Part shown: piece by piece, positions 1 to 8,099 of the stretch
Numbering within the stretch: the stretch's first letter is position 1
Layout: every line of letters starts with the position of its first letter
Assembly (NCBI GenBank): GCA_031278215.1
Contig: JAITKV010000037.1
Coordinates: forward strand, 1-59,473
DNA: 59,473 nucleotides
Direction: 5' to 3'
DNA from: Spirochaetaceae bacterium
Lineage (GTDB): Bacteria; Spirochaetota; Spirochaetia; Treponematales; Breznakiellaceae
Position numbers and translations under genes: made by a program
The notes under the pieces: generated by a model
The model's database searches: none
What the model was told of the DNA's origin: nothing
What the model saw: the letters and a program-made list of their open reading frames with translations, nothing else

Positions 1-1
1 G

Positions 2-241
2 GAGCTTAAAGCGCGGGATCTGCGGGCCGGCGCTGAACTGGGCGACAGCCGCCTTAACGCCAAGATCCGGGAATGCCAGAACCGGAAGATCCCCTACATG
101 CTTGTCGTAGGCGGGAAGGAAGCCGGCGAAGGCACGGTTTCGATCCGCCGCCGGGACGGAAAGCAGCTTGAGCCGATGAAAGTTTCGGCGTTTGCCGAAT
201 ACGTGGAAGAAAAGGTCAGAAGCCGGAGCCTGGAACTGTAA
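2..241 (+). CDS. thrS: Threonyl-tRNA synthetase, C-terminal end (partial)
   Basis: The window opens inside this gene; the last 79 codons are present, ending in TAA at 239-241. The visible part is the anticodon-binding domain of a class II aminoacyl-tRNA synthetase: the segment reading KIRECQNRKIPYMLVVGGKE followed by GTVSIRRRDG is the characteristic end of ThrRS, which charges tRNA-Thr in the cytoplasm. The catalytic core lies outside the window. The assignment rests on this C-terminal motif alone, but HisRS and ProRS tails differ from it (ThrRS has the conserved VxxRxxG strand). Confidence 0.85.
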   Translation, partial: ELKARDLRAGAELGDSRLNAKIRECQNRKIPYMLVVGGKEAGEGTVSIRRRDGKQLEPMKVSAFAEYVEEKVRSRSLEL

Positions 242-250
242 CGAGGCGGC

Positions 251-667
251 TCATTCGCCGATAATTTTTACCAGGACCCGTTTTCGCCGCTGGCCGTCAA
301 ACTCGCCGTAAAATATTTGTTCCCAGGGGCCAAAGTGAAGGGCCCCGCCGGTTATCGCCACCACCACTTCCCGGCCCATGATCTGCCGCTTCATGTGGGC
401 GTCGGCGTTTATCTCTCCGGTATTGTGCCGGTAAGAAGACACCGGCTCATGGGGAGCAAGCTTTTCGAGCCAAAGGTCAAAGTCGTAGTGCAGGCCGGAC
501 TCGTCATCATTGATAAAAACGCTGGAAGTAATATGCATGGCGTTTACCAGGCACAAACCTTCCCGGACGCCGGATTCGGCAAGGAGTTTTTCTACTTCGC
601 CGGTAATGTTAATAAATTCCCGGCTTTTTTTTGTGTTGAACCATAGTTCCCGTGCAAAGGATTTCAT
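251..667 (-). CDS. YjbQ/UPF0047 family protein, copy 1
   Basis: A 138-residue protein of the YjbQ (UPF0047) family, small trimeric proteins credited in E. coli with a weak thiamine-phosphate synthase activity; the physiological role is unclear. Family marks are the central [15 protein letters not shown] stretch, the residues DFDLWLEKL, the ANAHMK-like segment [10 protein letters not shown] and the C-terminal [13 protein letters not shown]. The ATG at 665-667 is preferred over an upstream ATG at 775 because the 36 extra residues do not look like the family. It converges on thrS, 9 bases away. A second paralogue lies at 14121-14525; the two differ at many positions, so they are not a recent duplication. 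Confidence 0.85.
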   Translation of the reverse strand: MKSFARELWFNTKKSREFINITGEVEKLLAESGVREGLCLVNAMHITSSVFINDDESGLHYDFDLWLEKLAPHEPVSSYRHNTGEINADAHMKRQIMGREVVVAITGGALHFGPWEQIFYGEFDGQRRKRVLVKIIGE

Positions 668-768
668 GGATCCAGCATATACAGAAGGGCGCGGATTAAC
701 AAGCCGGGTATTCGGGCAATACGGACGCTGTAAAAATACGATAAACCCAACATACGGTAGAACCGGCC

Positions 769-797
769 TTGACAAACCCCCTTTTTTTCTCTACCCT
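769..797 (+). promoter_or_regulatory. Promoter of tRNA-Ala
   Basis: A perfect -35 box TTGACA at 769-774 is followed after 17 bases by TACCCT at 792-797. The tRNA begins 12 bases further on, at 810. The spacer is pyrimidine-rich. Confidence 0.6.
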
Positions 798-809
798 TTT
801 CTTAGTTCT

Positions 810-883
810 GGGGGTGTAGCTCAGTTGGCTAGAGCGTTTGAATGGCATTCAAGAGGTCAGGGGTTCAATTCCCCTCACCTCCA
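810..883 (+). tRNA. tRNA-Ala (anticodon GGC)
   Basis: A complete cloverleaf can be folded: acceptor stem GGGGGTG with CACCTCC (one G-T pair), D stem GCTC/GAGC, anticodon stem TTTGA/TCAAG with loop ATGGCAT (anticodon GGC, reading GCC alanine codons), variable loop AGGTC, T stem AGGGG/CCCCT with loop TTCAATT, and discriminator A at 883. The CCA end is not encoded and must be added after transcription. Confidence 0.95.
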
Positions 884-962
884 GAAAACAAGGGCCGGTA
901 AAATCATTTACTGTTATTGCCGGTTTTCTTTGTTATCTCAATTCATTGTGATGGGGGAATAA

Positions 963-1145
963 ATGGAAAAGGCCATTGAACAGTTAAAGAAACTTTATAC
1001 CCAGCGAAAAGCGCTGGACAGTAAAATTTCTTCGGCAGAAACCAAGCTGGTAAGCCTTGCAAAGGCTGCGGCAAAGGGTCCTAAGGTTTCCAGGGCAAAA
1101 AAAACCGTAAAACGGGTAAAAAGTAGTCCTAAGCCGGTACGGTAA
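963..1145 (+). CDS. Small basic protein, unknown function
   Basis: A 60-residue protein with a strong ribosome binding site (GGGGGAAT) just before the ATG. Residues 1-32 form an amphipathic, probably coiled-coil helix (EQLKKLYTQRKALDSKISSAETKL); the remaining half is very rich in Lys, Arg, Ser and Ala (AKKTVKRVKSSPKPVR), like histone-H1 tails. It may bind nucleic acid, but that is only composition-based. It lies 79 bases after tRNA-Ala and ends just before a terminator, so it is a self-contained short transcription unit. No family recognised. Confidence 0.65.
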   Translation: MEKAIEQLKKLYTQRKALDSKISSAETKLVSLAKAAAKGPKVSRAKKTVKRVKSSPKPVR

Positions 1146-1151
1146 CAAAGG

Positions 1152-1178
1152 GCCGGGTTGCAAGACCCGGCTTTTTGT
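1152..1178 (+). terminator. Rho-independent terminator after the small basic protein
   Basis: A GCCGGGT / ACCCGGC stem (1152-1171) with a six-base loop is followed by CTTTTTGTT. The -35 box of the next gene (TTGCAA, 1158-1163) lies inside this hairpin. Confidence 0.85.
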
Positions 1179-1186
1179 TGTATACT
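1158..1186 (+). promoter_or_regulatory. Promoter embedded in the terminator hairpin
   Basis: TTGCAA (1158-1163), 17-base spacer, TATACT (1181-1186). The first ATG of the following gene is at 1196, only 9 bases past the -10 box, with no ribosome binding site, which suggests an almost leaderless mRNA. Confidence 0.55.
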
Positions 1187-1195
1187 TCTCTTTGT

Positions 1196-2827
1196 ATGGC
1201 GAATATGTTTCAAGGGGAAATGGATCCGGAAATTGCGGCCCTTCTGGGGACCGACCCTCCCCGATCCACCGTACCGGATTACGCATCCCTTTTTGACGAT
1301 CCCCTTGATTTAGGCTCTGGTAAGAGCGACGAAGGGGCAAATCTTGCGGTCGAAGCCTTTCCGGAGGTTACCAAACGCTTCGAAAGCGCCCCCAATCCTG
1401 TTTTTTCTGATCCCGCTTACTACAAAGCGGCCCTTTCGGGAGAAGGGGACATTGCCCAGCGGGTTCATACCCTTTTACAAAAATTTGTAAGCGCCAAGGA
1501 TCCTAAGGATAGAAGCGTATTTCGTCAGCAGGTAACTACGGCCTATTGGGATTTTCTGGTTAACGTGGCCCGTAAGGCCCCGGGAAGACTGCCGGAACAC
1601 AAAAAATACCTGCTTCGTTTTAATATGCTGCATCCAACTTTTCTTAGCCCCGAACACAGGAATTTTTTTGCCAAACTGGTTGTGGATAATGAACTGAATC
1701 AGCCCATTTATTATCTGGACGAATGGTTTAAGGCGGTTGGCACCGGGGTAATCCGCAATTCCGCCACCGATGAAGTGCGGGTGGCTAAATCCAATACCCA
1801 AACCCGGCTTCAGCAGTTGCTGGAAAAGGCCATGGGTAAACGGGACGGGGCCCGGGGGCTGCTAAAGTCCAAGGATGAAGAACGGGTTAACACGGAGCGG
1901 GCCCTTCGGGAACGGATCAAAGATATAACCGAACACTATCCCCTTGACGGGCTTCAGGATGTTAACGCCTGTTATACGGAAATTCAAAAAAAACTGTTTG
2001 CCGAAATCCACGAACTTTTAAAAAGCCTTCTTAAAACGGATCATGATCTAAACCTTTTTCTCCGGGACTTCTATCAAGCCGAGGCGGATGTAAAAACCCT
2101 TATGGCCAAGATCGAAGAAGAAGGCGGGGTGGTCCAGGTAGATGTAAAAGCGGTGGACACCGAATTTGATACGGTAAGGCAGATGGCAAAAATGACCATT
2201 GGCCGTCAGGGAAACCATTTTCCCATTTTAAGCGGCGAATACTTTCGCTGTACCCCCAATGATATAGGGTACCGGGAAAATGTAATTACTCTGCTGGCAA
2301 AAATTGAAAGCATAGATCCGGGGGCATTTTGCCGGGCCTACAAAAACCGTTTAAACCGGATCATTCCCTATGTGATCCTTATTCCCAGCTATGGGGATCT
2401 GGGAATTTGCTGGGAACCCTTTGATCGCTTTAACCGGGCCACAAGCCGGGGCCGTATAGCCCTGCCCATGTATCCCAAAAACCTGTCCGTGGCCCTGCTT
2501 TCCGCGGTGGCGGATCTGCGCTGGCAGGTGGCCAAGGAAAAGGCGTCCTATTACTGGATGGAAGAAGGTTTAACGGGAAATTATTATCAGTGGTTTCAAA
2601 AGATGAAGCTAAAGGGCGATTTAAAAGAAACCTTTATTGCCGATTACATTACCTGGATGACAAAAGAAAGCGATGCGATTCAAAAACTGGATAAAGAAGT
2701 CCGGGGAATTTTTTGGCGTCATATTCCTTTTGCCCAGCCTGTTAAAGAAAAGCTTCGGGATCGCAGCTATACCTACCAGGATCTTTACCAGCGGGACCTT
2801 AACCGGGCCATGTCCGACGGGTATTAA
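1196..2827 (+). CDS. Large conserved-looking cytoplasmic protein, unknown function
   Basis: A 543-residue protein without signal peptide or membrane segments. Composition is ordinary and codon use matches its neighbours, so it is a real gene. The N-terminal third is acidic (DPPRSTVPDYASLFDDPLDLG); the middle (roughly 190-320) is charged and helical, probably coiled coil (LLEKAMGKRDGARGLLKSKDEERVNTERALRERI); the C-terminal part contains YVILIPSYGDLGICWEPFDRFNRATSRGRIALPMYPKN and ends in a Tyr-rich segment. I do not recognise a family. Start chosen at ATG 1196 because of the promoter spacing; ATG 1205 and 1220 are in frame too. It converges with the next gene, overlapping it by 4 bases. Confidence 0.8.
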   Translation: MANMFQGEMDPEIAALLGTDPPRSTVPDYASLFDDPLDLGSGKSDEGANLAVEAFPEVTKRFESAPNPVFSDPAYYKAALSGEGDIAQRVHTLLQKFVSAKDPKDRSVFRQQVTTAYWDFLVNVARKAPGRLPEHKKYLLRFNMLHPTFLSPEHRNFFAKLVVDNELNQPIYYLDEWFKAVGTGVIRNSATDEVRVAKSNTQTRLQQLLEKAMGKRDGARGLLKSKDEERVNTERALRERIKDITEHYPLDGLQDVNACYTEIQKKLFAEIHELLKSLLKTDHDLNLFLRDFYQAEADVKTLMAKIEEEGGVVQVDVKAVDTEFDTVRQMAKMTIGRQGNHFPILSGEYFRCTPNDIGYRENVITLLAKIESIDPGAFCRAYKNRLNRIIPYVILIPSYGDLGICWEPFDRFNRATSRGRIALPMYPKNLSVALLSAVADLRWQVAKEKASYYWMEEGLTGNYYQWFQKMKLKGDLKETFIADYITWMTKESDAIQKLDKEVRGIFWRHIPFAQPVKEKLRDRSYTYQDLYQRDLNRAMSDGY

Positions 2828-3120
2828 GATTTGTTCCCTTCGGGATGCGCCGGATTTTTCCGGGACCGCATGTTCCGGGGCCGTATATTTTCGGCGGCCC
2901 GCAGGCGCCGCATAAGAATCCAGCGGTAGACGGCGCAGGAAGCGATCACCGCGGCGGCAAAAAGAACCGGAAGGCCCATAAAGGCCGCTTCGGCGGGTAT
3001 ATGAGGGATTAACAGCGCCATATAAAGCAGCCACAGGACGATAAAGCACAAAACCGTGGCAATAATGTTGAACGCGGTGGCGGCAATCATAAACAGAACC
3101 AGGGAAACCCTTTTATTCAT
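2824..3120 (-). CDS. Small membrane protein, unknown function
   Basis: About 98 residues with two or three hydrophobic segments (VSLVLFMIAATAFNIIATVLCFIVLWLLY, then GLPVLFAAAVIASCAVYRWIL) and a very basic, cytoplasmic tail (MRRLRAAENIRPRNMRSRKN). Start chosen at the ATG at 3118-3120, giving the sequence MNKRVSLV; an in-frame ATG eight codons upstream (3144) is possible. It lies about 107 bases downstream of ptsH on the same strand, so it may be read from the hprK-ptsH unit. No family recognised. Confidence 0.6.
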   Translation of the reverse strand: MNKRVSLVLFMIAATAFNIIATVLCFIVLWLLYMALLIPHIPAEAAFMGLPVLFAAAVIASCAVYRWILMRRLRAAENIRPRNMRSRKNPAHPEGNKS

Positions 3121-3142
3121 ATATACACCATAAATATACACC

Positions 3143-3156
3143 ATAGACCAGTCTAT
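3143..3156. repeat. Inverted repeat ATAGAC-CA-GTCTAT
   Basis: A perfect 6-bp inverted repeat with a two-base centre, directly upstream of the small membrane protein gene. It could be an operator or a weak hairpin; nothing in the sequence decides. Confidence 0.4.
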
Positions 3157-3194
3157 AGAAGGTCCGGAAAAAAATCAGCGCCTCGAAGCGTTCT

Positions 3195-3214
3195 TAAAAC
3201 TAACCCGGGTTTTA
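3195..3214. repeat. Hairpin of the AAAACTAACC type, copy 1
   Basis: TAAAAC / GTTTTA stem around TAACCCGG, just downstream of ptsH on the minus strand. A closely similar hairpin with the same AAAACTAACC...GGGTTTT core is at 13894-13920, so this may be a dispersed element. Confidence 0.45.
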
Positions 3215-3226
3215 GGGACGGGCTTC

Positions 3227-3493
3227 TTATTCTTCTTCAAATTTGGTTTCGAAAAGGCGCGCCAGGGCTTCTACCGCGGCCTTTTCGTCATCCCCCTCGG
3301 CTATGAGCCGTATTTCCGATCCATGGGCGGCGCCCAGGGTAATGATGCCCATGATAGACTTGCCATTGATTTTGTCATTATCCCGTTCAAGATAAATATC
3401 GCTTTTAAAATCCTTGGCCGTCTGTACCAACAGGGCCGCAGGCCGGGCGTGGATCCCGGCGCGGTTGATCACTTTTACAGTTTTTTCGTACAT
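3227..3493 (-). CDS. ptsH: Phosphocarrier protein HPr
   Basis: An 88-residue HPr. His15 within AGIHARP is the residue phosphorylated by enzyme I, and Ser46 within GKSIMGI is the site modified by HPr kinase/phosphorylase. Both are intact. It starts 3 bases after the hprK stop codon, so the two genes are co-translated and form a regulatory pair. Spirochaetes generally keep HPr, HprK and a PtsN-like EIIA without sugar permeases; only such regulatory parts are seen in this window (ptsN is at 9532-9978), so the likely role is signalling rather than sugar uptake. Confidence 0.95.
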   Translation of the reverse strand: MYEKTVKVINRAGIHARPAALLVQTAKDFKSDIYLERDNDKINGKSIMGIITLGAAHGSEIRLIAEGDDEKAAVEALARLFETKFEEE

Positions 3494-3496
3494 GAA

Positions 3497-4489
3497 CTAA
3501 ATAACATCCTCCGGCCCGTAATACACGGAACGGGCCTGGTCGCTTTCTATCCATTTAAGTATATTCTGGTTGAATTCTCTGGATGAATTATACCCCATTT
3601 TCTTAAGCCGCTCGTTCATCGCCGCCACTTCAATAATTACCGGTATATTCCGGCCCGGTTTTACCGGAATTTCCAGCTTGGGGATATTTACCCCCAGAAA
3701 TTCCATATACTGTTCCTCGTTTCCCAGCCTGTCGTAATTCTTTCCCGAGTCCCACTCTTCCAAAACCACCACCAGTTGAATTTGCTTGCGGTCCCGGATA
3801 GCCCGGACCCCAAAAAGATGGGTTATGTTGATGATCCCCATCCCCCGGATTTCCATGTGGTGCCCGATAATTTTGTTTGCCCCCTCCCCCATAAGGACGT
3901 TGCCGTTAATACAGTGCATTTCCACCACATCATCCGCCACCAGCCGGTGGCCCCGCTCGATCAGTTCCAGGGCGGTTTCGCTTTTTCCCACCCCCGAATC
4001 CCCCAGAAGCAGAATTCCCAGCCCGTAAACTTCTACCAGAACGCCGTGGATGCTTTTTTGGGGGGCAAAAATATTAGAGAGAATCCGGGTAAGGCGGATT
4101 ACAAATTCCGACGTTTCCAGGTCCGTTTGCAGCAGGGGGCATCCGGCCTTTTCGGCCCGCTGAAAAAAAACCGGATCCGGGCTTAGGCCGTGGGTAAAGA
4201 TACAACAGGGTATCCGGTAGGCAAAAAATTTGTTGATAAATTCAAAATTACTGTCTTCCGCTACTTTTGCTATGGCCGCCGCTTCACCCCTGCCGAAGAT
4301 TTGGATCCTGTCGGAGGCAAAGGAATCGTAAAAGCCCATTATGGCAAGCCCCGGACGGTTAAGGTTAGGAACGGTTATCTCCTTGCCCAGGCCCTGCCTG
4401 CCCCCAATGCAGCGAAGATTAAGCGAATTGTGTTCCTTAAGGTCCAGATCCACCAAATCCAGAACGGTAAAAACTTTCAAAGAACCCAT
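3497..4489 (-). CDS. hprK: HPr kinase/phosphorylase
   Basis: A 330-residue bifunctional enzyme that phosphorylates and dephosphorylates Ser46 of HPr according to energy state. Visible marks: the conserved SIHGVLVEVYG segment (His148, counterpart of the catalytic His), the P-loop GDSGVGKS at 163-170, and the family signature MEIRGMGIINI near 212-222. Length is slightly above the usual 310-320. The first gene of a two-gene unit with ptsH. A -10-like TACTAT at 4497-4502 ends 7 bases before the ATG and there is no ribosome binding site, so the mRNA may be leaderless. Confidence 0.95.
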   Translation of the reverse strand: MGSLKVFTVLDLVDLDLKEHNSLNLRCIGGRQGLGKEITVPNLNRPGLAIMGFYDSFASDRIQIFGRGEAAAIAKVAEDSNFEFINKFFAYRIPCCIFTHGLSPDPVFFQRAEKAGCPLLQTDLETSEFVIRLTRILSNIFAPQKSIHGVLVEVYGLGILLLGDSGVGKSETALELIERGHRLVADDVVEMHCINGNVLMGEGANKIIGHHMEIRGMGIINITHLFGVRAIRDRKQIQLVVVLEEWDSGKNYDRLGNEEQYMEFLGVNIPKLEIPVKPGRNIPVIIEVAAMNERLKKMGYNSSREFNQNILKWIESDQARSVYYGPEDVI

Positions 4490-4595
4490 AGGCTTAATAG
4501 TACTACAAAAATTTAGTTTTCACCAGTCCCGGTTTTTGCCGGATCCGGGGGCCCGGAAAAAATGCAGGGAAATCATAAAAATTCTGTGAATTATC

Positions 4596-4644
4596 TTGAC
4601 ATAATCGCCAAAAAAAGCTAGGTTTATTGTGAAATTTTTCACAA
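4596..4644 (+). promoter_or_regulatory. rex promoter with perfect Rex operator
   Basis: A perfect -35 box TTGACA is at 4596-4601; the -10 region is weak (TAGGTT at 4619-4624, 17-base spacing). Immediately downstream, 4627-4644 reads TTGTGAAATTTTTCACAA, an exact match to the known Rex consensus TTGTGAA-N4-TTCACAA. A repressor bound here would block transcription start. The site is 34 bases before the rex ATG, so rex and the two serine genes behind it are probably controlled by the NADH/NAD ratio. Confidence 0.9.
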
Positions 4645-4677
4645 ATTATACGTATTTAATTGTTATAGGGGATATTT

Positions 4678-5316
4678 ATGGATCATATTTCAGGGCCCGC
4701 CAAAGAAAGGCTCTTGTATATATTGCGGATCCTTGAAGCCGCGGGAAGCGAAAACCGTATCTTTACCTCCTCCGAATTGGAGGAACTGTGCGGATGGTCA
4801 AGCCACACCATCCGGAAGGATATTTCCTTCCTGGGAACCGAAGAGGACGGAACGGTGGGGTCCGCCGCCGGATATGCCTCCCGGCGGCTTATTCCCCGGA
4901 TTAAGGAAGCTCTGGGTTTGGACCGGCGCCGCCAATTCTGTGTGGTGGGGCTGGGGCGGCTTGGATCGGCCTACCTTAACCTGGACGGCGCTTCCCTGGG
5001 GGAATTTGAACTGACCGCGGGGTTCGACGTTAATGTTAACCGGGTAGAGATCCTTAGATCCTCCGTGCCCCTGTATCCGGCCTATAAAATGGGGGAAGTA
5101 ATCGGCCGTCTGGGTATAGAGATCGCCCTGCTCTGCGTTCCCGCTAAAGCGGCCCAGGAAACCGCGGAAAAACTCGCCGCCGCCGGTATCCGGGGTATTA
5201 TTAACTTTGTTCCCCGGGCCCTGGTATTGCCCGATGCGGCCAAGGTGGCGGTACGGAACGTATTTGTAACCGATGAACTGCGGGCCCTGGCGGTAAAGAT
5301 GGGCTGTACAATATAA
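4678..5316 (+). CDS. rex: Redox-sensing transcriptional repressor Rex
   Basis: A 212-residue Rex protein. Residues 1-80 form the winged-helix DNA-binding domain (SSHTIRKDISFLG recognition helix); residues 85-212 form a Rossmann domain with the NAD(H) motif GLGRLG at 91-96 and the typical RGIINFVPRAL near 175. NADH binding releases Rex from its operator. The ATG follows a good ribosome binding site (AGGGGA). A perfect Rex box lies in its own promoter, indicating autoregulation. serC starts 11 bases after the stop codon and serA follows, so this is a rex-serC-serA unit. Confidence 0.95.
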   Translation: MDHISGPAKERLLYILRILEAAGSENRIFTSSELEELCGWSSHTIRKDISFLGTEEDGTVGSAAGYASRRLIPRIKEALGLDRRRQFCVVGLGRLGSAYLNLDGASLGEFELTAGFDVNVNRVEILRSSVPLYPAYKMGEVIGRLGIEIALLCVPAKAAQETAEKLAAAGIRGIINFVPRALVLPDAAKVAVRNVFVTDELRALAVKMGCTI

Positions 5317-5327
5317 AGGAGTTTGCT

Positions 5328-6473
5328 ATGCGTGTGTACAATTTTTCGGCGGGGCCTTCCATGCTGCCCCTGCCGGTGCTGGAGCGGGCGGCGGCGGAAA
5401 TGACCGATGCCAACGGAACGGGCCAGTCGGTAATGGAGATGAGCCACCGGTCCGGAGATTTTAAGCCGATCATCGAAAATGCCGAAACCCTGCTTAGGGA
5501 GATCCTTGGCATCCCCGGGAACTACCGGGTTCTTTTTCTGCAGGGCGGGGCGTCGCTTCAATTTTCTATGATCCCCCTTAACCTCGCGGGGGTTGAGCAG
5601 GGGGAACAAAAAAAGCGGATCACCCTGGTGGATACGGGGATCTGGGCAAAAAAGGCCGCGGACGAGGCCGCCAAATATGCGGAACTGCGCGTGGCCGCTT
5701 CTTCCGCGGATAAAGCCTATACCTATATACCCCCGGCCCCGGCGCCGGAACCGGAAAGCGCCTACTATCACATTACCTGGAATAATACCATCGTGGGAAC
5801 CAAATGGCCCGCCATACCCGGCGCCGGTTCCGTCCCCCTGGCGGCGGATATTTCCAGCGCGATCCTTTCGGAACCCCTGGATGTATCCCGGTTTGGCGTC
5901 CTTTACGCCGGGGCCCAGAAAAACCTGGGGCCCGCGGGAACCACGGTGGTGGTCATCCGGGAGGATCTTATCGGGCGCGCCCCTTCCTGGGTCCCGGCGA
6001 TGCTTCGCTACGATATCCACTGCAAGGAAGCTTCCATGTACAATACTCCCCCCTGCTACGGAATTTACATCATCGGCCTGGTGCTGGAATGGCTAAAAAA
6101 CCTGGGGGGGCTGGAGGCCATGGGAAAGATAAACCGGAAAAAGGCGGCCCTGATCTACGATTACCTTGATTCAAGCAGGGCCTTTTGTTCCCCCGTCGAT
6201 AAAAGCTGCCGGAGCCTTATGAATATTCCCTTTATACTCCGGGAAACGGAGGGTCCGCAAAAAAAGGAAATCGAAGGCCGTTTTGTGGCGGAGGCCGCCG
6301 GGGCGGGCCTGGTTAATCTGGCGGGACACCGCCTGGTAGGGGGCATGCGGGCCAGCATCTACAATGCCATGCCCCTTGAAGGGGTAGAGGCCCTTATCCG
6401 GTTTATGGAACGCTTTGAAAAAACTATAGGGGAGAACCAGTGCAGCGCCCGGTATTTTTGCAGGGGACTATGA
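5328..6473 (+). CDS. serC: Phosphoserine aminotransferase
   Basis: A 381-residue class V aminotransferase that makes phosphoserine from 3-phosphohydroxypyruvate and glutamate, second step of serine synthesis, cytoplasmic and PLP-dependent. The start MRVYNFSAGPSMLP is typical. Lys198 in AGAQKNLGPAG binds PLP; FLQGGASLQF and HITWNNTIVGTKW are further family segments. The ATG follows AAGGAG. The C-terminus ends with an unusual short extension (GENQCSARYFCRGL). Second gene of the rex unit. Confidence 0.95.
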   Translation: MRVYNFSAGPSMLPLPVLERAAAEMTDANGTGQSVMEMSHRSGDFKPIIENAETLLREILGIPGNYRVLFLQGGASLQFSMIPLNLAGVEQGEQKKRITLVDTGIWAKKAADEAAKYAELRVAASSADKAYTYIPPAPAPEPESAYYHITWNNTIVGTKWPAIPGAGSVPLAADISSAILSEPLDVSRFGVLYAGAQKNLGPAGTTVVVIREDLIGRAPSWVPAMLRYDIHCKEASMYNTPPCYGIYIIGLVLEWLKNLGGLEAMGKINRKKAALIYDYLDSSRAFCSPVDKSCRSLMNIPFILRETEGPQKKEIEGRFVAEAAGAGLVNLAGHRLVGGMRASIYNAMPLEGVEALIRFMERFEKTIGENQCSARYFCRGL

Positions 6474-6512
6474 AAAGCTGTTTACAAAAACCGCGTATTG
6501 AAGGAGACGACA

Positions 6513-7697
6513 ATGTTCCGTGTACAGACGATTAATAAAATTTCTTCCCTGGGTCTGGATTTGTTTCCCCGGGAAAGGTACGAGGTGGCCAGCGAAATTC
6601 CCAATCCCCACGTGATCCTGGTTCGCAGCGCCGATCTCCATTCTGTTACGATTCCCGATTCGGTGCTGGCCATAGCCCGGGCCGGGGCGGGGGTGAACAA
6701 TATCCCCGTTTCTCTTTGCAGTACCCGGGGAATAGTGGTCTTTAATACCCCCGGAGGCAATGCCAATGCGGTAAAGGAACTGTCCATTGCGGCGCTGCTT
6801 GTCGCCTCCCGGAATATCCTGGGAGGCTGGAACTGGGGTTCCACCCTGGCCGGCAGGGCAGATCAGGTGCCGGAACTGGTAGAAAGGGAAAAAAGTAAAT
6901 TTGAAGGCCCCGAGCTTCGGGGAAAAACCCTGGGGGTAGTGGGCCTGGGGGCCATTGGGGTAATGGTGGCCAACGACGCCCTGGCCCTTGGAATGCATGT
7001 GATGGGCTACGATCCCTATATTTCCGTAGAAGCGGCCTGGAACCTTTCCCATTCGGTAGAACGGGCCGACACCCTGGAAGGTCTTTTGGCCAAGGCGGAG
7101 TATGTAAGCCTTCACCTGCCTTTAAACGATACTACCCGGGGTCTTTTGAATGCGGAAAAATTCCGGATTATGAAGAAGGGCGCCCGGATCGTGAACATGG
7201 CCCGGGGGGGGCTGGTAAACGAGGCGGATATCATAGAGGCCCTAAACGGAGGCCGGCTGTCGGCCTATGTTACGGATTTTCCCACCGCGGAACTTTTAGG
7301 CTGCCCCAGGGCGGTCTGCATACCCCACCTGGGGGCTTCCACCCCCGAGGCAGAGGACAACTGCGCCGTCATGGCGGTACGGCAACTGATGGATTACCTG
7401 GAAGCCGGGGCCATAAAAAATTCGGTTAATTTTCCCCGGTGCAGGCTGGAATTCCGGGCCCCCCACCGGCTGCTGGTAATCAACCGGAATATCCCCAACA
7501 TGGTGGGGCAAATTACCACGATCCTGGCCGAAGGTTCCATCAATATTACGGACCTGATCAACCATCATCACCACGAATACGCGTATAATATCATCGATAC
7601 CGATCAGGCCATACCGCCGGAACTACTGGAAAGGCTTATCGAGATTGACGGAGTTGTCCGGGTTAGGGTGCTGGCTTCCCATCATCCGAAGCCTTAA
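6513..7697 (+). CDS. serA: D-3-phosphoglycerate dehydrogenase
   Basis: A 394-residue NAD-dependent dehydrogenase for the first step of serine synthesis. The order is substrate domain, Rossmann domain (VVGLGAIG, 142-149), catalytic region with the Arg in NMARGG and the His in IPHLGAST, and a C-terminal ACT domain (about 320-394, VINRNIPNMVGQIT) of the kind that senses serine. ATG 6513 follows AAGGAG (6501-6506); an upstream TTG at 6498 is less likely. Since the enzyme produces NADH, its position behind rex suggests redox control. The 3' end overlaps the converging gene at 7663. Confidence 0.95.
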   Translation: MFRVQTINKISSLGLDLFPRERYEVASEIPNPHVILVRSADLHSVTIPDSVLAIARAGAGVNNIPVSLCSTRGIVVFNTPGGNANAVKELSIAALLVASRNILGGWNWGSTLAGRADQVPELVEREKSKFEGPELRGKTLGVVGLGAIGVMVANDALALGMHVMGYDPYISVEAAWNLSHSVERADTLEGLLAKAEYVSLHLPLNDTTRGLLNAEKFRIMKKGARIVNMARGGLVNEADIIEALNGGRLSAYVTDFPTAELLGCPRAVCIPHLGASTPEAEDNCAVMAVRQLMDYLEAGAIKNSVNFPRCRLEFRAPHRLLVINRNIPNMVGQITTILAEGSINITDLINHHHHEYAYNIIDTDQAIPPELLERLIEIDGVVRVRVLASHHPKP

Positions 7698-8034
7698 GCC
7701 GTTCCGTCAGGCGGCGGGTAAAGGCTTCTATTTCGGGGCCTGTCCAGGAAGACGAGACGGTCCAAGCCAGGGTTTTGAAGTGTTTAAGCCGCCGCCGGCA
7801 ATGGGCGGCGGCTTCCTCATACCGGTCCTGAAGGCCGCGGTCGCCGGGAAAGCCGCCTATCCGGTCCTGGAGCCAGGGCGGGGCGGTTTCCGCGTCCAGC
7901 CGTAGTTCCAGGGACAGGGGTCCGCCCTCCGGCTCCTTTGCCTTAAAAAGCTTTCTAAGACCGGCAATAAAACTTTCATTGTAAGTTCCGGCTTCGTCAA
8001 GTTCTAATTCCCGCCAGCTAACCCGAATAGTCAT
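7663..8034 (-). CDS. Hypothetical protein
   Basis: A 123-residue soluble, charged protein without recognisable motifs; it starts MTIRVSWRELELDEAG and contains an acidic/aromatic segment RLDAETAPPWLQDRIGGF and a helical Arg-rich part (AAAHCRRRLKHFKTLAWTV). Its last 35 bases overlap the end of serA on the other strand. It is divergent from the HEAT-repeat gene at 8100. Codon use resembles neighbours, which supports it, but no homologue comes to mind. Confidence 0.5.
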   Translation of the reverse strand: MTIRVSWRELELDEAGTYNESFIAGLRKLFKAKEPEGGPLSLELRLDAETAPPWLQDRIGGFPGDRGLQDRYEEAAAHCRRRLKHFKTLAWTVSSSWTGPEIEAFTRRLTERLKASDDGKPAP

Positions 8035-8062
8035 AGTGTTTCCAAATTTTAAACAACTCTAG

Positions 8063-8092
8063 TTGATACTTTTCGCAATAGTAGCATATTAT
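8063..8092 (+). promoter_or_regulatory. Promoter of the HEAT-repeat protein gene
   Basis: TTGATA (8063-8068), 18-base spacer, TATTAT (8087-8092). The ATG at 8100 comes 7 bases after the -10 box, without a ribosome binding site; a leaderless mRNA is likely. Confidence 0.6.
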
Positions 8093-8099
8093 TATAGGT

